From Endomicrobiaceae bacterium (GTDB lineage Bacteria > Elusimicrobiota > Endomicrobiia > Endomicrobiales > Endomicrobiaceae), in the NCBI GenBank assembly GCA_028711215.1, contig JAQTSO010000016.1:1-38961 (forward strand): 38,961 nucleotides of DNA, given 5' to 3'. Below, piece after piece: positions 16,558 to 24,737 of the stretch. The translations under genes were made by a program, and so were the position numbers. Position 1 is the first letter of the stretch. The number at the start of each line of letters is the position of its first letter. The notes under the pieces are model-generated. The model did no database searches. It had not been told where the DNA came from and saw nothing but the letters and a program-made list of their open reading frames with translations.

Positions 16558-18569
16558 TTTTCCTCCTCATAAACAGGCAAAACAATATTTGTTTCAAGTC
16601 CTTTTATGTTATTGATATGTGAGTTTTTAGCCGTGATAGTCCCGTTTAATACGCCCACAAAATATGCACAATGCAGAGTTCCTTCACCCAATCGGTGTCC
16701 CTTAGAACTTTCTAATTGTTGTTTGTATATTTTGAATAACATAATATCATCTAATCCGCCGGCATTATCAATGATGGAAATTATTAAATTTTTTTTATTT
16801 TCATTTAAGTAAACAGATATATTGATTTTTGCAGGAAAAGTATCGCCGGTTAATAATTTCTGCAATGCAAATACAGAGTTGTCTATTATGTTTTTTATTG
16901 CAATAAAAATTAAACGATTTATATAACAGTATAATTTTTCTTTTGTTAATGATAATGGCACCAGAGAAATTTCTATGTATGGTTTTAATTTATAATTATA
17001 AAATTCTATTTGTTTTGAAATACTGTCATTAATATAGTTCAAATCTGTCTTGTGTAGTTTGCCGTTGCTTAAATCTTCTACGTGTTCTCCTGTTATTTTT
17101 TGATTTTCCAGAATTTCATCTCTGCAGGGCTTAACTATTTTTTCGTATACTTCTGATAAAATATCATTAAATCCGGTGTTTGTTTTTTCCAATTGATTTA
17201 CAAGGTCGTGTCTTGAACTTTTTAAAAGCTCAATAGTGTCTTCCGCCCAGTTTAATTCTAAGGATTGTAATCTTTGTACTTGTGATTCAAATGAAGCCTT
17301 GATTTCAGAAACCGTTTGTTTTTTAATAAGTTCATTTTCCATTGTAGTATTATATGTTAATATATTATTGTATTTATCAATCAATATAAACGTAATAAGT
17401 AATATTATCAACCATAAAAAATTACTGGTATCTACCGGCAAATCCGATATTGTTTTATAATATTTAATGGGAGTTATTCCTGTCAGATATATAATAATGA
17501 AAATATACAGCACAACAATAAAAACAGAAAAAATAAAAGAGACCAATATGAATTTTGTGGTATCTTTCCCAAAATCTTTTTTGTTTAAAACACTTCTTCT
17601 TAAGTATAGCAAGTCTTGGTTTGTTTTAATTTGCGGTAACGGTAAAATCATTTTCAAAAATAAAATCAAAATAATAATTATCAGCGGTATTGATATCATT
17701 TCAAGAAATAAAAAATTTTGAAAGGATTGTGTTGAGATTTGCTCCATTATTTCCGGCAAAACCGTATGAGAAACGATTTTTACTGTTGAAATGTAAATAT
17801 AGCCCAAAAATATAAATAATACAAATTCAATTTTTGAGATACTTGCTAAAAATATACCCAACCACGATATTTTTTTGTTTGTTAAATTGTATTGATAATG
17901 CTCAGTTAACATAACAGCATTGTATTTTAATATTGTTACGCATATTATACTGCCTATAAAAACAGTTAAAATCATATTCGGTATTTCCACAAAAGTTTCC
18001 GCTATATAATTGGTGATCAAAGCGTAGATGCCGCCCGTATTTTCTATGCTAAAAAGATTTCTGAAAGATTCCGTGAAATAAATGGAATATGGCTGTTTAA
18101 ATATTGCATCCTGAAAAATTACATTTTTTATAATTGAAGAAAATATTGAAATAACCAAGCCCGTTGCAATTCCGGCAAATAATATAAACCTGCCGACTAT
18201 CAAAAAAGTTTTTTTAATATCATTTGCTATGTTGGTTTTTGTATTGAAAATTGTTAACCTGCCTGATTCGGCAAGCCAACCCCAGAAGATGGCTCCTGTA
18301 ATATTAATTACAGCAACATAAATAAAATGAGGTGAAGTTATATTTGATAAAACTATGGGGGTCGTTATTGCAACAATTATTGCCCAGACACTTCCGAGCG
18401 TTACAGCGGCAACAAATGTTCCCAACATATCAAAAGTCAAAAACCTATAACTGTTTTCATAAACAAAACTGTGACCTGCCCAGTTTAATAACACAGAAAA
18501 ACAAGCTATCAAAAAATAAAACTTCTTTTCGTAAATAGCTCCTAAAAAATTGTTAATAAAATTAGGCAT
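16554..18569 (-). CDS. Polytopic membrane histidine kinase
   Basis: A 671-residue sensor kinase. About the first 400 residues contain some ten hydrophobic segments. The first block (FLTFDMLGTFVAAVTLGSVW, then SPHFIYVAVINITGAIFWGW) resembles the substrate-binding S components of ECF vitamin transporters. A helical region carries the probable phosphoacceptor H454 in SSRHDLVNQLEK, close to the HDL-type boxes of AgrC-like kinases. The HATPase domain has N564 (NIIDNSVFAL), the G1 box IIDNAGGLDD and a G2 box around GHRLGEGTLHCAYFVG. ATG 18569 is chosen as start; a GTG at 18635 would overlap the opposite promoter and add a poor 22-residue extension. No Shine-Dalgarno is visible. Partner: the adjacent receiver-NERD protein. 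Confidence 0.85.
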   Translation of the reverse strand: MPNFINNFLGAIYEKKFYFLIACFSVLLNWAGHSFVYENSYRFLTFDMLGTFVAAVTLGSVWAIIVAITTPIVLSNITSPHFIYVAVINITGAIFWGWLAESGRLTIFNTKTNIANDIKKTFLIVGRFILFAGIATGLVISIFSSIIKNVIFQDAIFKQPYSIYFTESFRNLFSIENTGGIYALITNYIAETFVEIPNMILTVFIGSIICVTILKYNAVMLTEHYQYNLTNKKISWLGIFLASISKIEFVLFIFLGYIYISTVKIVSHTVLPEIMEQISTQSFQNFLFLEMISIPLIIIILILFLKMILPLPQIKTNQDLLYLRRSVLNKKDFGKDTTKFILVSFIFSVFIVVLYIFIIIYLTGITPIKYYKTISDLPVDTSNFLWLIILLITFILIDKYNNILTYNTTMENELIKKQTVSEIKASFESQVQRLQSLELNWAEDTIELLKSSRHDLVNQLEKTNTGFNDILSEVYEKIVKPCRDEILENQKITGEHVEDLSNGKLHKTDLNYINDSISKQIEFYNYKLKPYIEISLVPLSLTKEKLYCYINRLIFIAIKNIIDNSVFALQKLLTGDTFPAKINISVYLNENKKNLIISIIDNAGGLDDIMLFKIYKQQLESSKGHRLGEGTLHCAYFVGVLNGTITAKNSHINNIKGLETNIVLPVYEEEK

Positions 18570-18575
18570 GCAAAT

Positions 18576-18581
18576 ATTATA
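18576..18581 (-). promoter_or_regulatory. Extended -10 promoter of the histidine kinase operon
   Basis: On the minus strand TGGTATAAT (TATAAT at these positions) lies only 6 bases before the kinase ATG. No good -35 is seen, but the TGn extension can replace it. Transcription would start at about the ATG itself, giving a leaderless mRNA. Confidence 0.5.
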
Positions 18582-18601
18582 CCATATGTAAAACAACTTT
18601 T

Positions 18602-18630
18602 TTGTTAAAAAATCGCAGAAATGGTAGAAT
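18602..18630 (+). promoter_or_regulatory. Promoter of the U32 peptidase gene
   Basis: TTGTTA (18602-18607), a 17-base spacer and TAGAAT (18625-18630), with the TGn extension directly before the -10. The ATG is 7 bases downstream, so the mRNA is probably leaderless. The promoter is divergent from that of the kinase. Confidence 0.6.
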
Positions 18631-18637
18631 GACACCT

Positions 18638-20608
18638 ATGAGCATAGAGTTACTTGCACCCGCAGGAAATCAAGAATCTTTTTTTTTAGCAATAAAAGCA
18701 GGTGCCGATGCCGTTTATGTCGGTATGAAAGATTTTAGCGCGCGTTCAAAAGCCAAAAATTTTTCTTATAAAGAATTATATAATCTTTGTGCTTATGCGA
18801 AAGAAAAAAAAGTTAAGGTATATATTGCTTTAAATACACTTCTTCAGCAAAAAGATATCAGAAAAGCATTTGAATGTTTGCAACAGATACAATCAATAAA
18901 AGCAGATGCTGTAATTGTACAGGATTTAGCATTAGTACATATAGTAAAAAAATATTTCCCGTCATTGAAATTACATGCAAGCACACAACTTACAGTTCAT
19001 AATTCCTTTGGTGTTAAACAAGCCGAAAAAATCGGGTTTTCCAGAATAGTTTTAGCAAGAGAACTTTCTTTTGAGCAAATCAAAAAAATTAAAAGCAATA
19101 CAAAATGCGAGCTTGAAATATTTTGCCACGGGGCATTATGTTTTTCAGTTTCAGGATTATGTTTGTTTTCAAGTTTTATAGGAGGATATAGCGGTAACAG
19201 GGGATTTTGCACTCAACCTTGCAGAAGATTATGGAATATAAATGACAAATATGGATATTTTTTGTCGCCTAAAGATTTGCAGTTGGCAGAACATATTCAG
19301 CAAGTAAAAGATATCGGTATAAGCTCATTAAAAATTGAAGGGAGAATGAAAACTTCCGATTATGTATATAAAACTGTTAAAGCATATCGTTTATTGATAG
19401 ATGCAGGAAAAAATGACATGCCGGGAGCAATTTTAGAAGCCCAAGAAATTTTAAAATTTGATTATGCAAGACAGAAAACAAGTTTTAATTTTATGCAAAA
19501 TGATAAAAATATATTTGAACCTGAGAAATCAAAAAATATCGGTTTGTTGATAGGTGTTGTGGCTAATAAACAAGATGATAAATTTTTCATTGAGACAAAT
19601 TACAATTTAAATATTGGTGATATTATAAGAATTGTTGATAATAAAAATGATAAAAGTATTGCTTTTGAAATTAAAAACATTGAAAAAGTTAATAACGGAT
19701 ATAATATTTTTTATAATGACATATATACGGAAAATAATTTTGAAATATTTAAAATAGCAGATTATAACGATAGATCAGAAGTTATTGGTATATACGAAAA
19801 AGAACCTCGGGCTGTAAAGAAACAAGAGTTATATTTGCCAAAGTTTAAAAATAAATCAACATTGCCTCCGTTATTTATCAGAATTGATAATTTTAAATGG
19901 TTAAAATTATTGGAAAAATCAAAAGAAATTATAGTCTTAAGACTGACATTGAATAATTTGGAAAAGATTAGAAATATTCAATCCGTAAACAAATATTATA
20001 TTGAACTGCCGCCATTTATAGAAGAGGAAGATGTTGATAAATATCAACAAATCATAAATTTTCTAATAAAAAACGATTGCAAATATTTTTTTATAAACAA
20101 TATTTCTCATTTTGTTTTTTTTGAAAATAAAAATGTTTTTCTTTACGGAGGGCAATTTCTATATACTTTAAATTCTTATGGTGCCGAGATATTGACAAAA
20201 TTTAACATTGATGCTTTTACTGTCTCATGGGAAGATGATGCCTTAAACGTTTCTGAAATGGCAAAAGCTTTAAGTGACAAATTAATTGTATATTTGTCGG
20301 GATTTCCGGAACTTGCGGTTTCAAAAATGATTTGTTCAAGTGAAGTTACAAATCAAAATATAAAATCAAACAGAGATGAATTTAAAATATTAAGCACAGA
20401 TAAAGAGAATGTTATAATTCCTAAATATCCGATAACGGTTTTTGATTTAAAATCAATTTTCTTTAAATTTAAAATAAACTCGTTTGGAATAGACTTGTCA
20501 CATATTGACCCGAATAAAAACTACCTTGATTTGATTTTAAGAGCATTTTATAACAACGCAAATATCAATTCTGTTTCTAAATTTAATTTCAACAGAAAAT
20601 TAAAATAA
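18638..20608 (+). CDS. U32 family peptidase/collagenase-like protein (RlhA/YdcP-like)
   Basis: A 656-residue protein. The N-terminal catalytic-type TIM barrel starts IELLAPAGNQESFFLAIKAGADAVYVG. It contains the U32 signature ELEIFCHGALCFSVSGLC followed by SGNRGFCTQPCRR, whose cysteines are the usual Fe-S or metal cluster ligands in this family. SLKIEGRMKTSDYV also fits. The C-terminal half, from about residue 290, is the DUF3656-type extension found in long members. Characterised relatives RlhA and TrhP take part in RNA hydroxylation; the length is like RlhA (23S rRNA C2501), but the substrate here is inferred. ATG 18638 is chosen because the family motif begins directly there. Confidence 0.85.
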   Translation: MSIELLAPAGNQESFFLAIKAGADAVYVGMKDFSARSKAKNFSYKELYNLCAYAKEKKVKVYIALNTLLQQKDIRKAFECLQQIQSIKADAVIVQDLALVHIVKKYFPSLKLHASTQLTVHNSFGVKQAEKIGFSRIVLARELSFEQIKKIKSNTKCELEIFCHGALCFSVSGLCLFSSFIGGYSGNRGFCTQPCRRLWNINDKYGYFLSPKDLQLAEHIQQVKDIGISSLKIEGRMKTSDYVYKTVKAYRLLIDAGKNDMPGAILEAQEILKFDYARQKTSFNFMQNDKNIFEPEKSKNIGLLIGVVANKQDDKFFIETNYNLNIGDIIRIVDNKNDKSIAFEIKNIEKVNNGYNIFYNDIYTENNFEIFKIADYNDRSEVIGIYEKEPRAVKKQELYLPKFKNKSTLPPLFIRIDNFKWLKLLEKSKEIIVLRLTLNNLEKIRNIQSVNKYYIELPPFIEEEDVDKYQQIINFLIKNDCKYFFINNISHFVFFENKNVFLYGGQFLYTLNSYGAEILTKFNIDAFTVSWEDDALNVSEMAKALSDKLIVYLSGFPELAVSKMICSSEVTNQNIKSNRDEFKILSTDKENVIIPKYPITVFDLKSIFFKFKINSFGIDLSHIDPNKNYLDLILRAFYNNANINSVSKFNFNRKLK

Positions 20609-20616
20609 AAAATATT

Positions 20617-22173
20617 TTAGAATCTGGCTCCTAATGTAAAAGATGCTTCAGCACTTGACGGTATGCTGTTACCGTCCAAAGTTGTTGTTTGTGAACTTAT
20701 AGCTCCTGCAAAATCTAAAAATACACAGCCTGTTAGTATTCCGAATCCTCCGGTATATACCCAACTTCCGTTATTTGCTATGTTTTTGTTAAGTCCCAGT
20801 CTTAAAGGAATATTAATATATTTTTTATTGAGAATATTATATTCCAACCCGAATGCGAGTTCCTGAGAATTAAAATCTTCCACCATAGTTTTGTTTGCGA
20901 CAACATCAATATCGCAGGCAAATATCAAATTTTCTAAGGGATTTAAAGCTATTCCGGCACGGATTTGTCTGTCTAAAGAATAAGAGTCTGTTTTCCATAT
21001 CAGATAATCAGGAGCATCTAACGGTCTTGCGGGTCTGTTGAAAGCAGGACTATTTATATTTTTTACAACAAGTGCAAATTTTGGGTCAAATAATATTTTC
21101 TTTTCAAAAAACCTTGAAAAATCAAAAGTAGCTCCCAAATCAACAGCCAACTGTGTAGTAGTTTGCCTATTTTTAAGTGCTTCATTTATGGCATCTTCCA
21201 TTTTTTCATTTTCTTTTAAAATCATCACAGATGTTTGTGCCATTTGTCCTTGTATGATTTTTAAATTTGTACCGACGAGAATACCTCTGAAAACTTCTTC
21301 TCCGTATCCGACGGAACATTCTGTAAACACTCCTGCATCCACCAATACTTGTGTTTCGTTTTTATCGTAAGTTTCTGACTCACTTCCAAAAGCATTAATA
21401 ATATCCGCTGCTTTTGGTAATTCGGCAACAATAATATCAGTCATTTGAGAGATTTGACTTTCACTGGCACCTACGTCTAAAGCCATGTTAATCAGAGCAG
21501 CAGCCATCTGCTCGGAAGTTGTAGTATCAGATAAACCCAATAGTGTTGTAAGTGAACTCTGGATACCCGCATTATCTATTGCCGTTGATATATCATTTGC
21601 ATACTGTTCATATCCTGAACGTACATCAAAATCATCGAGAGGCAATCCGCCTGAATCAGGAGAACCGATACCTATGTTTACCGTGTCAATAAAAGGAGTT
21701 ATACCTGATGTTCCAAATATTCTAAAAGAAAAAGAGAGTTTTTTTAATCTGCTGAAAATTCCGGCATTCAAATCAATAAGAGCTCCGGTTCTTGATTTTT
21801 GTAATTCTGCTATGACAGAAAATCCCTCAAAAATTGTAGCAATATCTTCAGCGGTAGCTTTTAAATTATTATCTATTTTTTCTGCCACATCGCTGTATTT
21901 GTCAGCCATTTGTGTCAGCTGATCAATCATGGATAATGTTTTGCCGGTAGTTTCAATTTCTCCGCCGAATATAAGTCCGATTTCATTATTATGAATATCT
22001 TTGATAATTGCGAGATTTGCCGGATTCCAGTACTGGACATCTGCTCCGTTTGCAACTGCAACCCCTGCTCCGCCCATAGCGACAGCTCTGGCGCCTACAG
22101 TCTGCCATTTATCTGCATAAACAATAGAAACCAAAAACATAGTAATAAAAAACGATAAAATACTTTTTTTCAT
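20617..22173 (-). CDS. TraF/PorV-like outer-membrane beta-barrel protein
   Basis: A 518-residue exported protein. A signal peptide (SILSFFITMFLVSIVYA) is followed by ARAVAMGGAGVAVANGADVQYWNPANLA, split here as AVAMGGAGVA and YWNPANLA, the opening motif of TraF_2/PorV/FadL-like barrels. The C-terminus ends in alternating residues with a final Phe (SFTLGARF), the usual BamA-recognised terminus. An internal helical part (about 150-280) is longer than in simple barrels. It is probably an outer-membrane channel or secretion-associated protein. ATG 22173 is chosen since GGAGGG sits 4 bases upstream; the in-frame TTG at 22185 overlaps that site. Its stop is 8 bases from the convergent U32 stop. Confidence 0.75.
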   Translation of the reverse strand: MKKSILSFFITMFLVSIVYADKWQTVGARAVAMGGAGVAVANGADVQYWNPANLAIIKDIHNNEIGLIFGGEIETTGKTLSMIDQLTQMADKYSDVAEKIDNNLKATAEDIATIFEGFSVIAELQKSRTGALIDLNAGIFSRLKKLSFSFRIFGTSGITPFIDTVNIGIGSPDSGGLPLDDFDVRSGYEQYANDISTAIDNAGIQSSLTTLLGLSDTTTSEQMAAALINMALDVGASESQISQMTDIIVAELPKAADIINAFGSESETYDKNETQVLVDAGVFTECSVGYGEEVFRGILVGTNLKIIQGQMAQTSVMILKENEKMEDAINEALKNRQTTTQLAVDLGATFDFSRFFEKKILFDPKFALVVKNINSPAFNRPARPLDAPDYLIWKTDSYSLDRQIRAGIALNPLENLIFACDIDVVANKTMVEDFNSQELAFGLEYNILNKKYINIPLRLGLNKNIANNGSWVYTGGFGILTGCVFLDFAGAISSQTTTLDGNSIPSSAEASFTLGARF

Positions 22174-22193
22174 ATTACCCTCCAAGTGAAAAA

Positions 22194-22601
22194 TTACTTT
22201 GATTTATGTTTTACAACTTTTACTTTTAATTTTCGCGGATCGGAAGTAACAGTGGAATTTTCATCAAATTCCAATATAAGCTCATAATTTTTTAAATCAT
22301 TAATGCCAAACACACTGATGGCACTTTTATTGTCATTAAGTTTGGAAACTGAAAATGACGGAAAAAACAAATTGTTTCTGCTGTCTATCAGTAATAGCTC
22401 ATCAAATGAGGTTCTATCAAGATATCTGAATTCATTATGATCTGAATAATAATTTATTTCAGCATTTAAAATCGTACTGCATAAAATACGACCGGATGTA
22501 AACATTACGTTCAAAACACCTCTGTTGTACATATGCAAAACTGCAAAAAATGAAATAACACAAACAATAAAAAGAATAATATAATTTTTCACAAAAAACA
22601 A
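22194..22601 (-). CDS. Small membrane-anchored pseudopilin-like protein of unknown function
   Basis: A 135-residue protein if translation starts at TTG 22601, which is supported by AAAGGAAGG ending 7 bases upstream on the minus strand; GTG 22592 is the alternative. A longer frame back to 22742 would run into thiL and is unlikely. A single N-terminal hydrophobic helix (NYIILFIVCVISFFAVLHMY) is followed by a soluble part with AEINYYSDHNEFRYLD. That segment is reminiscent of the helix-to-loop region of type IV pilins and pseudopilins (AExxYYxxHxxY). The classical prepilin cleavage site (GFTLxE) is absent. The C-terminus is basic. The gene lies 20 bases upstream of the barrel gene and is probably co-transcribed with it. 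Confidence 0.55.
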   Translation of the reverse strand: MFFVKNYIILFIVCVISFFAVLHMYNRGVLNVMFTSGRILCSTILNAEINYYSDHNEFRYLDRTSFDELLLIDSRNNLFFPSFSVSKLNDNKSAISVFGINDLKNYELILEFDENSTVTSDPRKLKVKVVKHKSK

Positions 22602-22608
22602 GATAGCA

Positions 22609-22617
22609 CCTTCCTTT
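22609..22617 (-). promoter_or_regulatory. Ribosome binding site deciding the TTG start at 22601
   Basis: AAAGGAAGG on the minus strand ends 7 bases before TTG 22601 but 16 bases before the GTG at 22592, so it favours the TTG. Confidence 0.5.
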
Positions 22618-22648
22618 GTGAAAATATCAAAAGTCTCGCTAAAAATAG

Positions 22649-22654
22649 TATAAT
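22649..22654 (+). promoter_or_regulatory. -10 box of the thiL-tsaE-tsaB operon
   Basis: Perfect TATAAT 8 bases before the thiL ATG. No strong -35 hexamer is seen at 16-18 bases. No Shine-Dalgarno fits between the box and the ATG, so a leaderless or near-leaderless transcript is likely. Confidence 0.5.
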
Positions 22655-22662
22655 CTTTATAT

Positions 22663-23670
22663 ATGGTTATTACAAGACAAAAATTGATATCTTCTTTAGG
22701 TGAATTTGGGTTGATTGAGTTTATAAAAAACAATAATACCAAAGCCGGACGTCATCACAATGTCGTATTAGATATTGGAGACGATTGTTTTGGGTTTTCT
22801 GCAGTTAAAAATTCAAAATATGTTGTAACAACAGATATTTTAATTGAAGATATTCATTTTAAGACAAAATGGGCAACACCGGAACAAATTGCCAAAAAAG
22901 CGGTAGAAATTAATGTAAGTGATATTGCCTCAATGGGTTCGGCTCAACCATTATATTTATTTATATCAATGGGAATTCCCCAAAATACAGAATTATCATA
23001 TGTTAAAAGGTTATTTAAAACAATCAAAAAAAATTGTGACAAATACGGGATTCACATTGCAGGCGGTGATACTGTGAGAGCAGATAAACTTACAATATCA
23101 ATAACATTGATCGGAATATGTAAAGGAAACATTGTTACAAGATTTGGAGCAAAAAATTCTGATATTATATGTGTAAGCGGACAATTTGGCGATTCCGGAG
23201 CAGGTCTTGATATTTTATTGGGTAAAAAGAAAAAATTGAATTCATATGAAAAAAAACTTATAAAAAAACATCTTGAGCCGAAAGCCAGATTGGATATTGC
23301 AAATCTTATGTTAAAAAATAATATTAATATAACCTCAATGACAGACTCTTCGGACGGGTTATTTAAATCAGTTGAACTTTTAACAACAGATTGCAATAAA
23401 GGTGCAGTTGTGTATTTAGATAAAGTTCCGGTATCAAAAGAATTAATTGAATTTACAAAAGGAAATAAAGATAAAAAGTATCATTATATTTTAAATGGCG
23501 GTGAGGAATTTGAATTAGTTTTTACAATAAATCCTAATGATAAAACAAAATTACAAAAATTAATACCGGCAATTTCATATATCGGTTATATTGATAAATC
23601 AAAAAAAATTAAGTATTTTGAAAAAAACAATAAAATGGGAATAAAATATAATGGCTACAAACACTTTTGA
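22663..23670 (+). CDS. thiL: Thiamine-monophosphate kinase
   Basis: A 335-residue ThiL that phosphorylates thiamine monophosphate to the active diphosphate in the cytoplasm. Family features visible are the start GEFGLIEFIKNN, the metal/ATP motif DIGDDC, VVTTDILIEDIHFK, the NVSDIASMGSAQPLYL stretch, IAGGDTVRADKLTISIT and SMTDSSDGLFKSVE, then the C-terminal LNGGEEFELVFT. Length matches the family. The last 20 bases overlap tsaE. A thiL-tsaE-tsaB order is found in several phyla and does not imply a functional link. Confidence 0.95.
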   Translation: MVITRQKLISSLGEFGLIEFIKNNNTKAGRHHNVVLDIGDDCFGFSAVKNSKYVVTTDILIEDIHFKTKWATPEQIAKKAVEINVSDIASMGSAQPLYLFISMGIPQNTELSYVKRLFKTIKKNCDKYGIHIAGGDTVRADKLTISITLIGICKGNIVTRFGAKNSDIICVSGQFGDSGAGLDILLGKKKKLNSYEKKLIKKHLEPKARLDIANLMLKNNINITSMTDSSDGLFKSVELLTTDCNKGAVVYLDKVPVSKELIEFTKGNKDKKYHYILNGGEEFELVFTINPNDKTKLQKLIPAISYIGYIDKSKKIKYFEKNNKMGIKYNGYKHF

Positions 23671-24091
23671 AAATAAAACTTTTTTAACCGGTAGTGCAAT
23701 GAAAACAAAAAAACTCGGTAAAGATTTTGCATCTGATTTAAAGGCAGGTGATATAGTTTTTTTTAATGGCGATTTGGGAGCAGGTAAAACCACTTTTATT
23801 CAGGGTATTATGTCAAAATTCGGTATAAAAAGATTTGTCAGAAGTGCCAGTTTTATGCTGGTTAACGAATTTGAAACAGAAAACATCAATTTATATCATA
23901 TTGATCTATACAGGCTTGGCAAAACCAACATTTATGATTTGGGACTGGATGAATATTTATTTGGGAAAGGAATTTCTCTTATTGAATGGAGCGAAAGATT
24001 AACCGGTTGTAAAAATCAAAAAAGATGGGAAATAAATATAGAATATGTGGATGAAAATACCAGAGATATCAATATAAAGAGGGTTAAGTGA
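23651..24091 (+). CDS. tsaE: tRNA t6A biosynthesis ATPase TsaE
   Basis: A 146-residue P-loop ATPase that drives the TsaB-TsaD complex in tRNA threonylcarbamoyladenosine formation. Walker A is GDLGAGKTTFIQG (G43 to T48). Downstream are LVNEFE, INLYHIDLYRL and LIEWSERL, all normal TsaE blocks. The loop usually written SPTF(T/A)LVNEY reads RSASFMLVNEF here, so the Pro-Thr pair is replaced by Ala-Ser. It overlaps thiL by 20 bases and tsaB by 4 bases (GTGA). Confidence 0.93.
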   Translation: MATNTFENKTFLTGSAMKTKKLGKDFASDLKAGDIVFFNGDLGAGKTTFIQGIMSKFGIKRFVRSASFMLVNEFETENINLYHIDLYRLGKTNIYDLGLDEYLFGKGISLIEWSERLTGCKNQKRWEINIEYVDENTRDINIKRVK

Positions 24092-24729
24092 AAATTTTAG
24101 CAATAGAAACATCAGGTTTATCTTTAAGTGTTGCCGTTGGCGAAAACGGTAAAGTTATATTAGAATATTTTTTTAATGCGGGTATGATTCATTCCGAAAC
24201 ATTGATACCGACCATAGAAAAAATATTAAATGAAATTAATTGGCAAATTGAAGATATTGATAAATTTGCAGTTTCTTCAGGACCCGGCAGTTTTACCGGT
24301 ATAAGGGTTGGTATGACAACCGTTAAAACATTGGCACAAAGTCTTAACAAACCGGTTGTTTGCGTTGATTGTCTTTCAATATTGGAAGAAAGTATTAAAC
24401 TTCCAAAAATAAAAATTGTTTCGGCAATAGATGCTTTAAGAAATGAAGTTTTTATAAAACAAAAAAAGGACATTATTATTATTTCAATTGAAAAATTTAT
24501 AGAAAAAAATAAAAAATACAAAAATAATATTATTGTTGTAGGCAATGCCGTAACTACTCATAAAAAAATATTATCTAAACATCTTGGAAATTTGGCTGTA
24601 AGTTTGTCTGACAAATTTCATTTTCCTTTGGCATCGACGCTCGTATTAACGGCAGAAAATATTAAAGGCAAATCGTTTAAAGAAGTAGAACCTTTATATA
24701 TCAGAAAATCTTGGGCGGAAGAAAAATAA
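24088..24729 (+). CDS. tsaB: tRNA t6A biosynthesis scaffold protein TsaB
   Basis: A 213-residue ASKHA-fold protein, the non-catalytic partner of TsaD in t6A synthesis. The N-terminal block ILAIETSGLSLSVAV, then GMIHSETLIPTIEKIL and the signature AVSSGPGSFTGIRVGMTTVKTLAQ are diagnostic. The C-terminal half is poorly conserved, as is common. GTG start in a GTGA overlap with the tsaE stop. The gene ends 8 bases before the convergent aldolase stop. Confidence 0.93.
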   Translation: MKILAIETSGLSLSVAVGENGKVILEYFFNAGMIHSETLIPTIEKILNEINWQIEDIDKFAVSSGPGSFTGIRVGMTTVKTLAQSLNKPVVCVDCLSILEESIKLPKIKIVSAIDALRNEVFIKQKKDIIIISIEKFIEKNKKYKNNIIVVGNAVTTHKKILSKHLGNLAVSLSDKFHFPLASTLVLTAENIKGKSFKEVEPLYIRKSWAEEK

Positions 24730-24737
24730 TATAAAAT

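Noticed and set aside
18570-18635. GTG start at 18635 for the histidine kinase
   Set aside because: It lies upstream of the -10 box that best explains kinase transcription, and the added residues are unlike a sensor N-terminus.
20604-20620. A/T palindrome between the convergent U32 and barrel genes as a bidirectional terminator
   Set aside because: The stem is only A-T pairs with no GC core or clear T-tract, so a terminator call is not supported.
22602-22742. N-terminal extension of the small pseudopilin-like protein reaching into thiL
   Set aside because: The extension would run antisense through the thiL start and promoter and places the membrane helix at residue 50; the TTG at 22601 has a good ribosome site.
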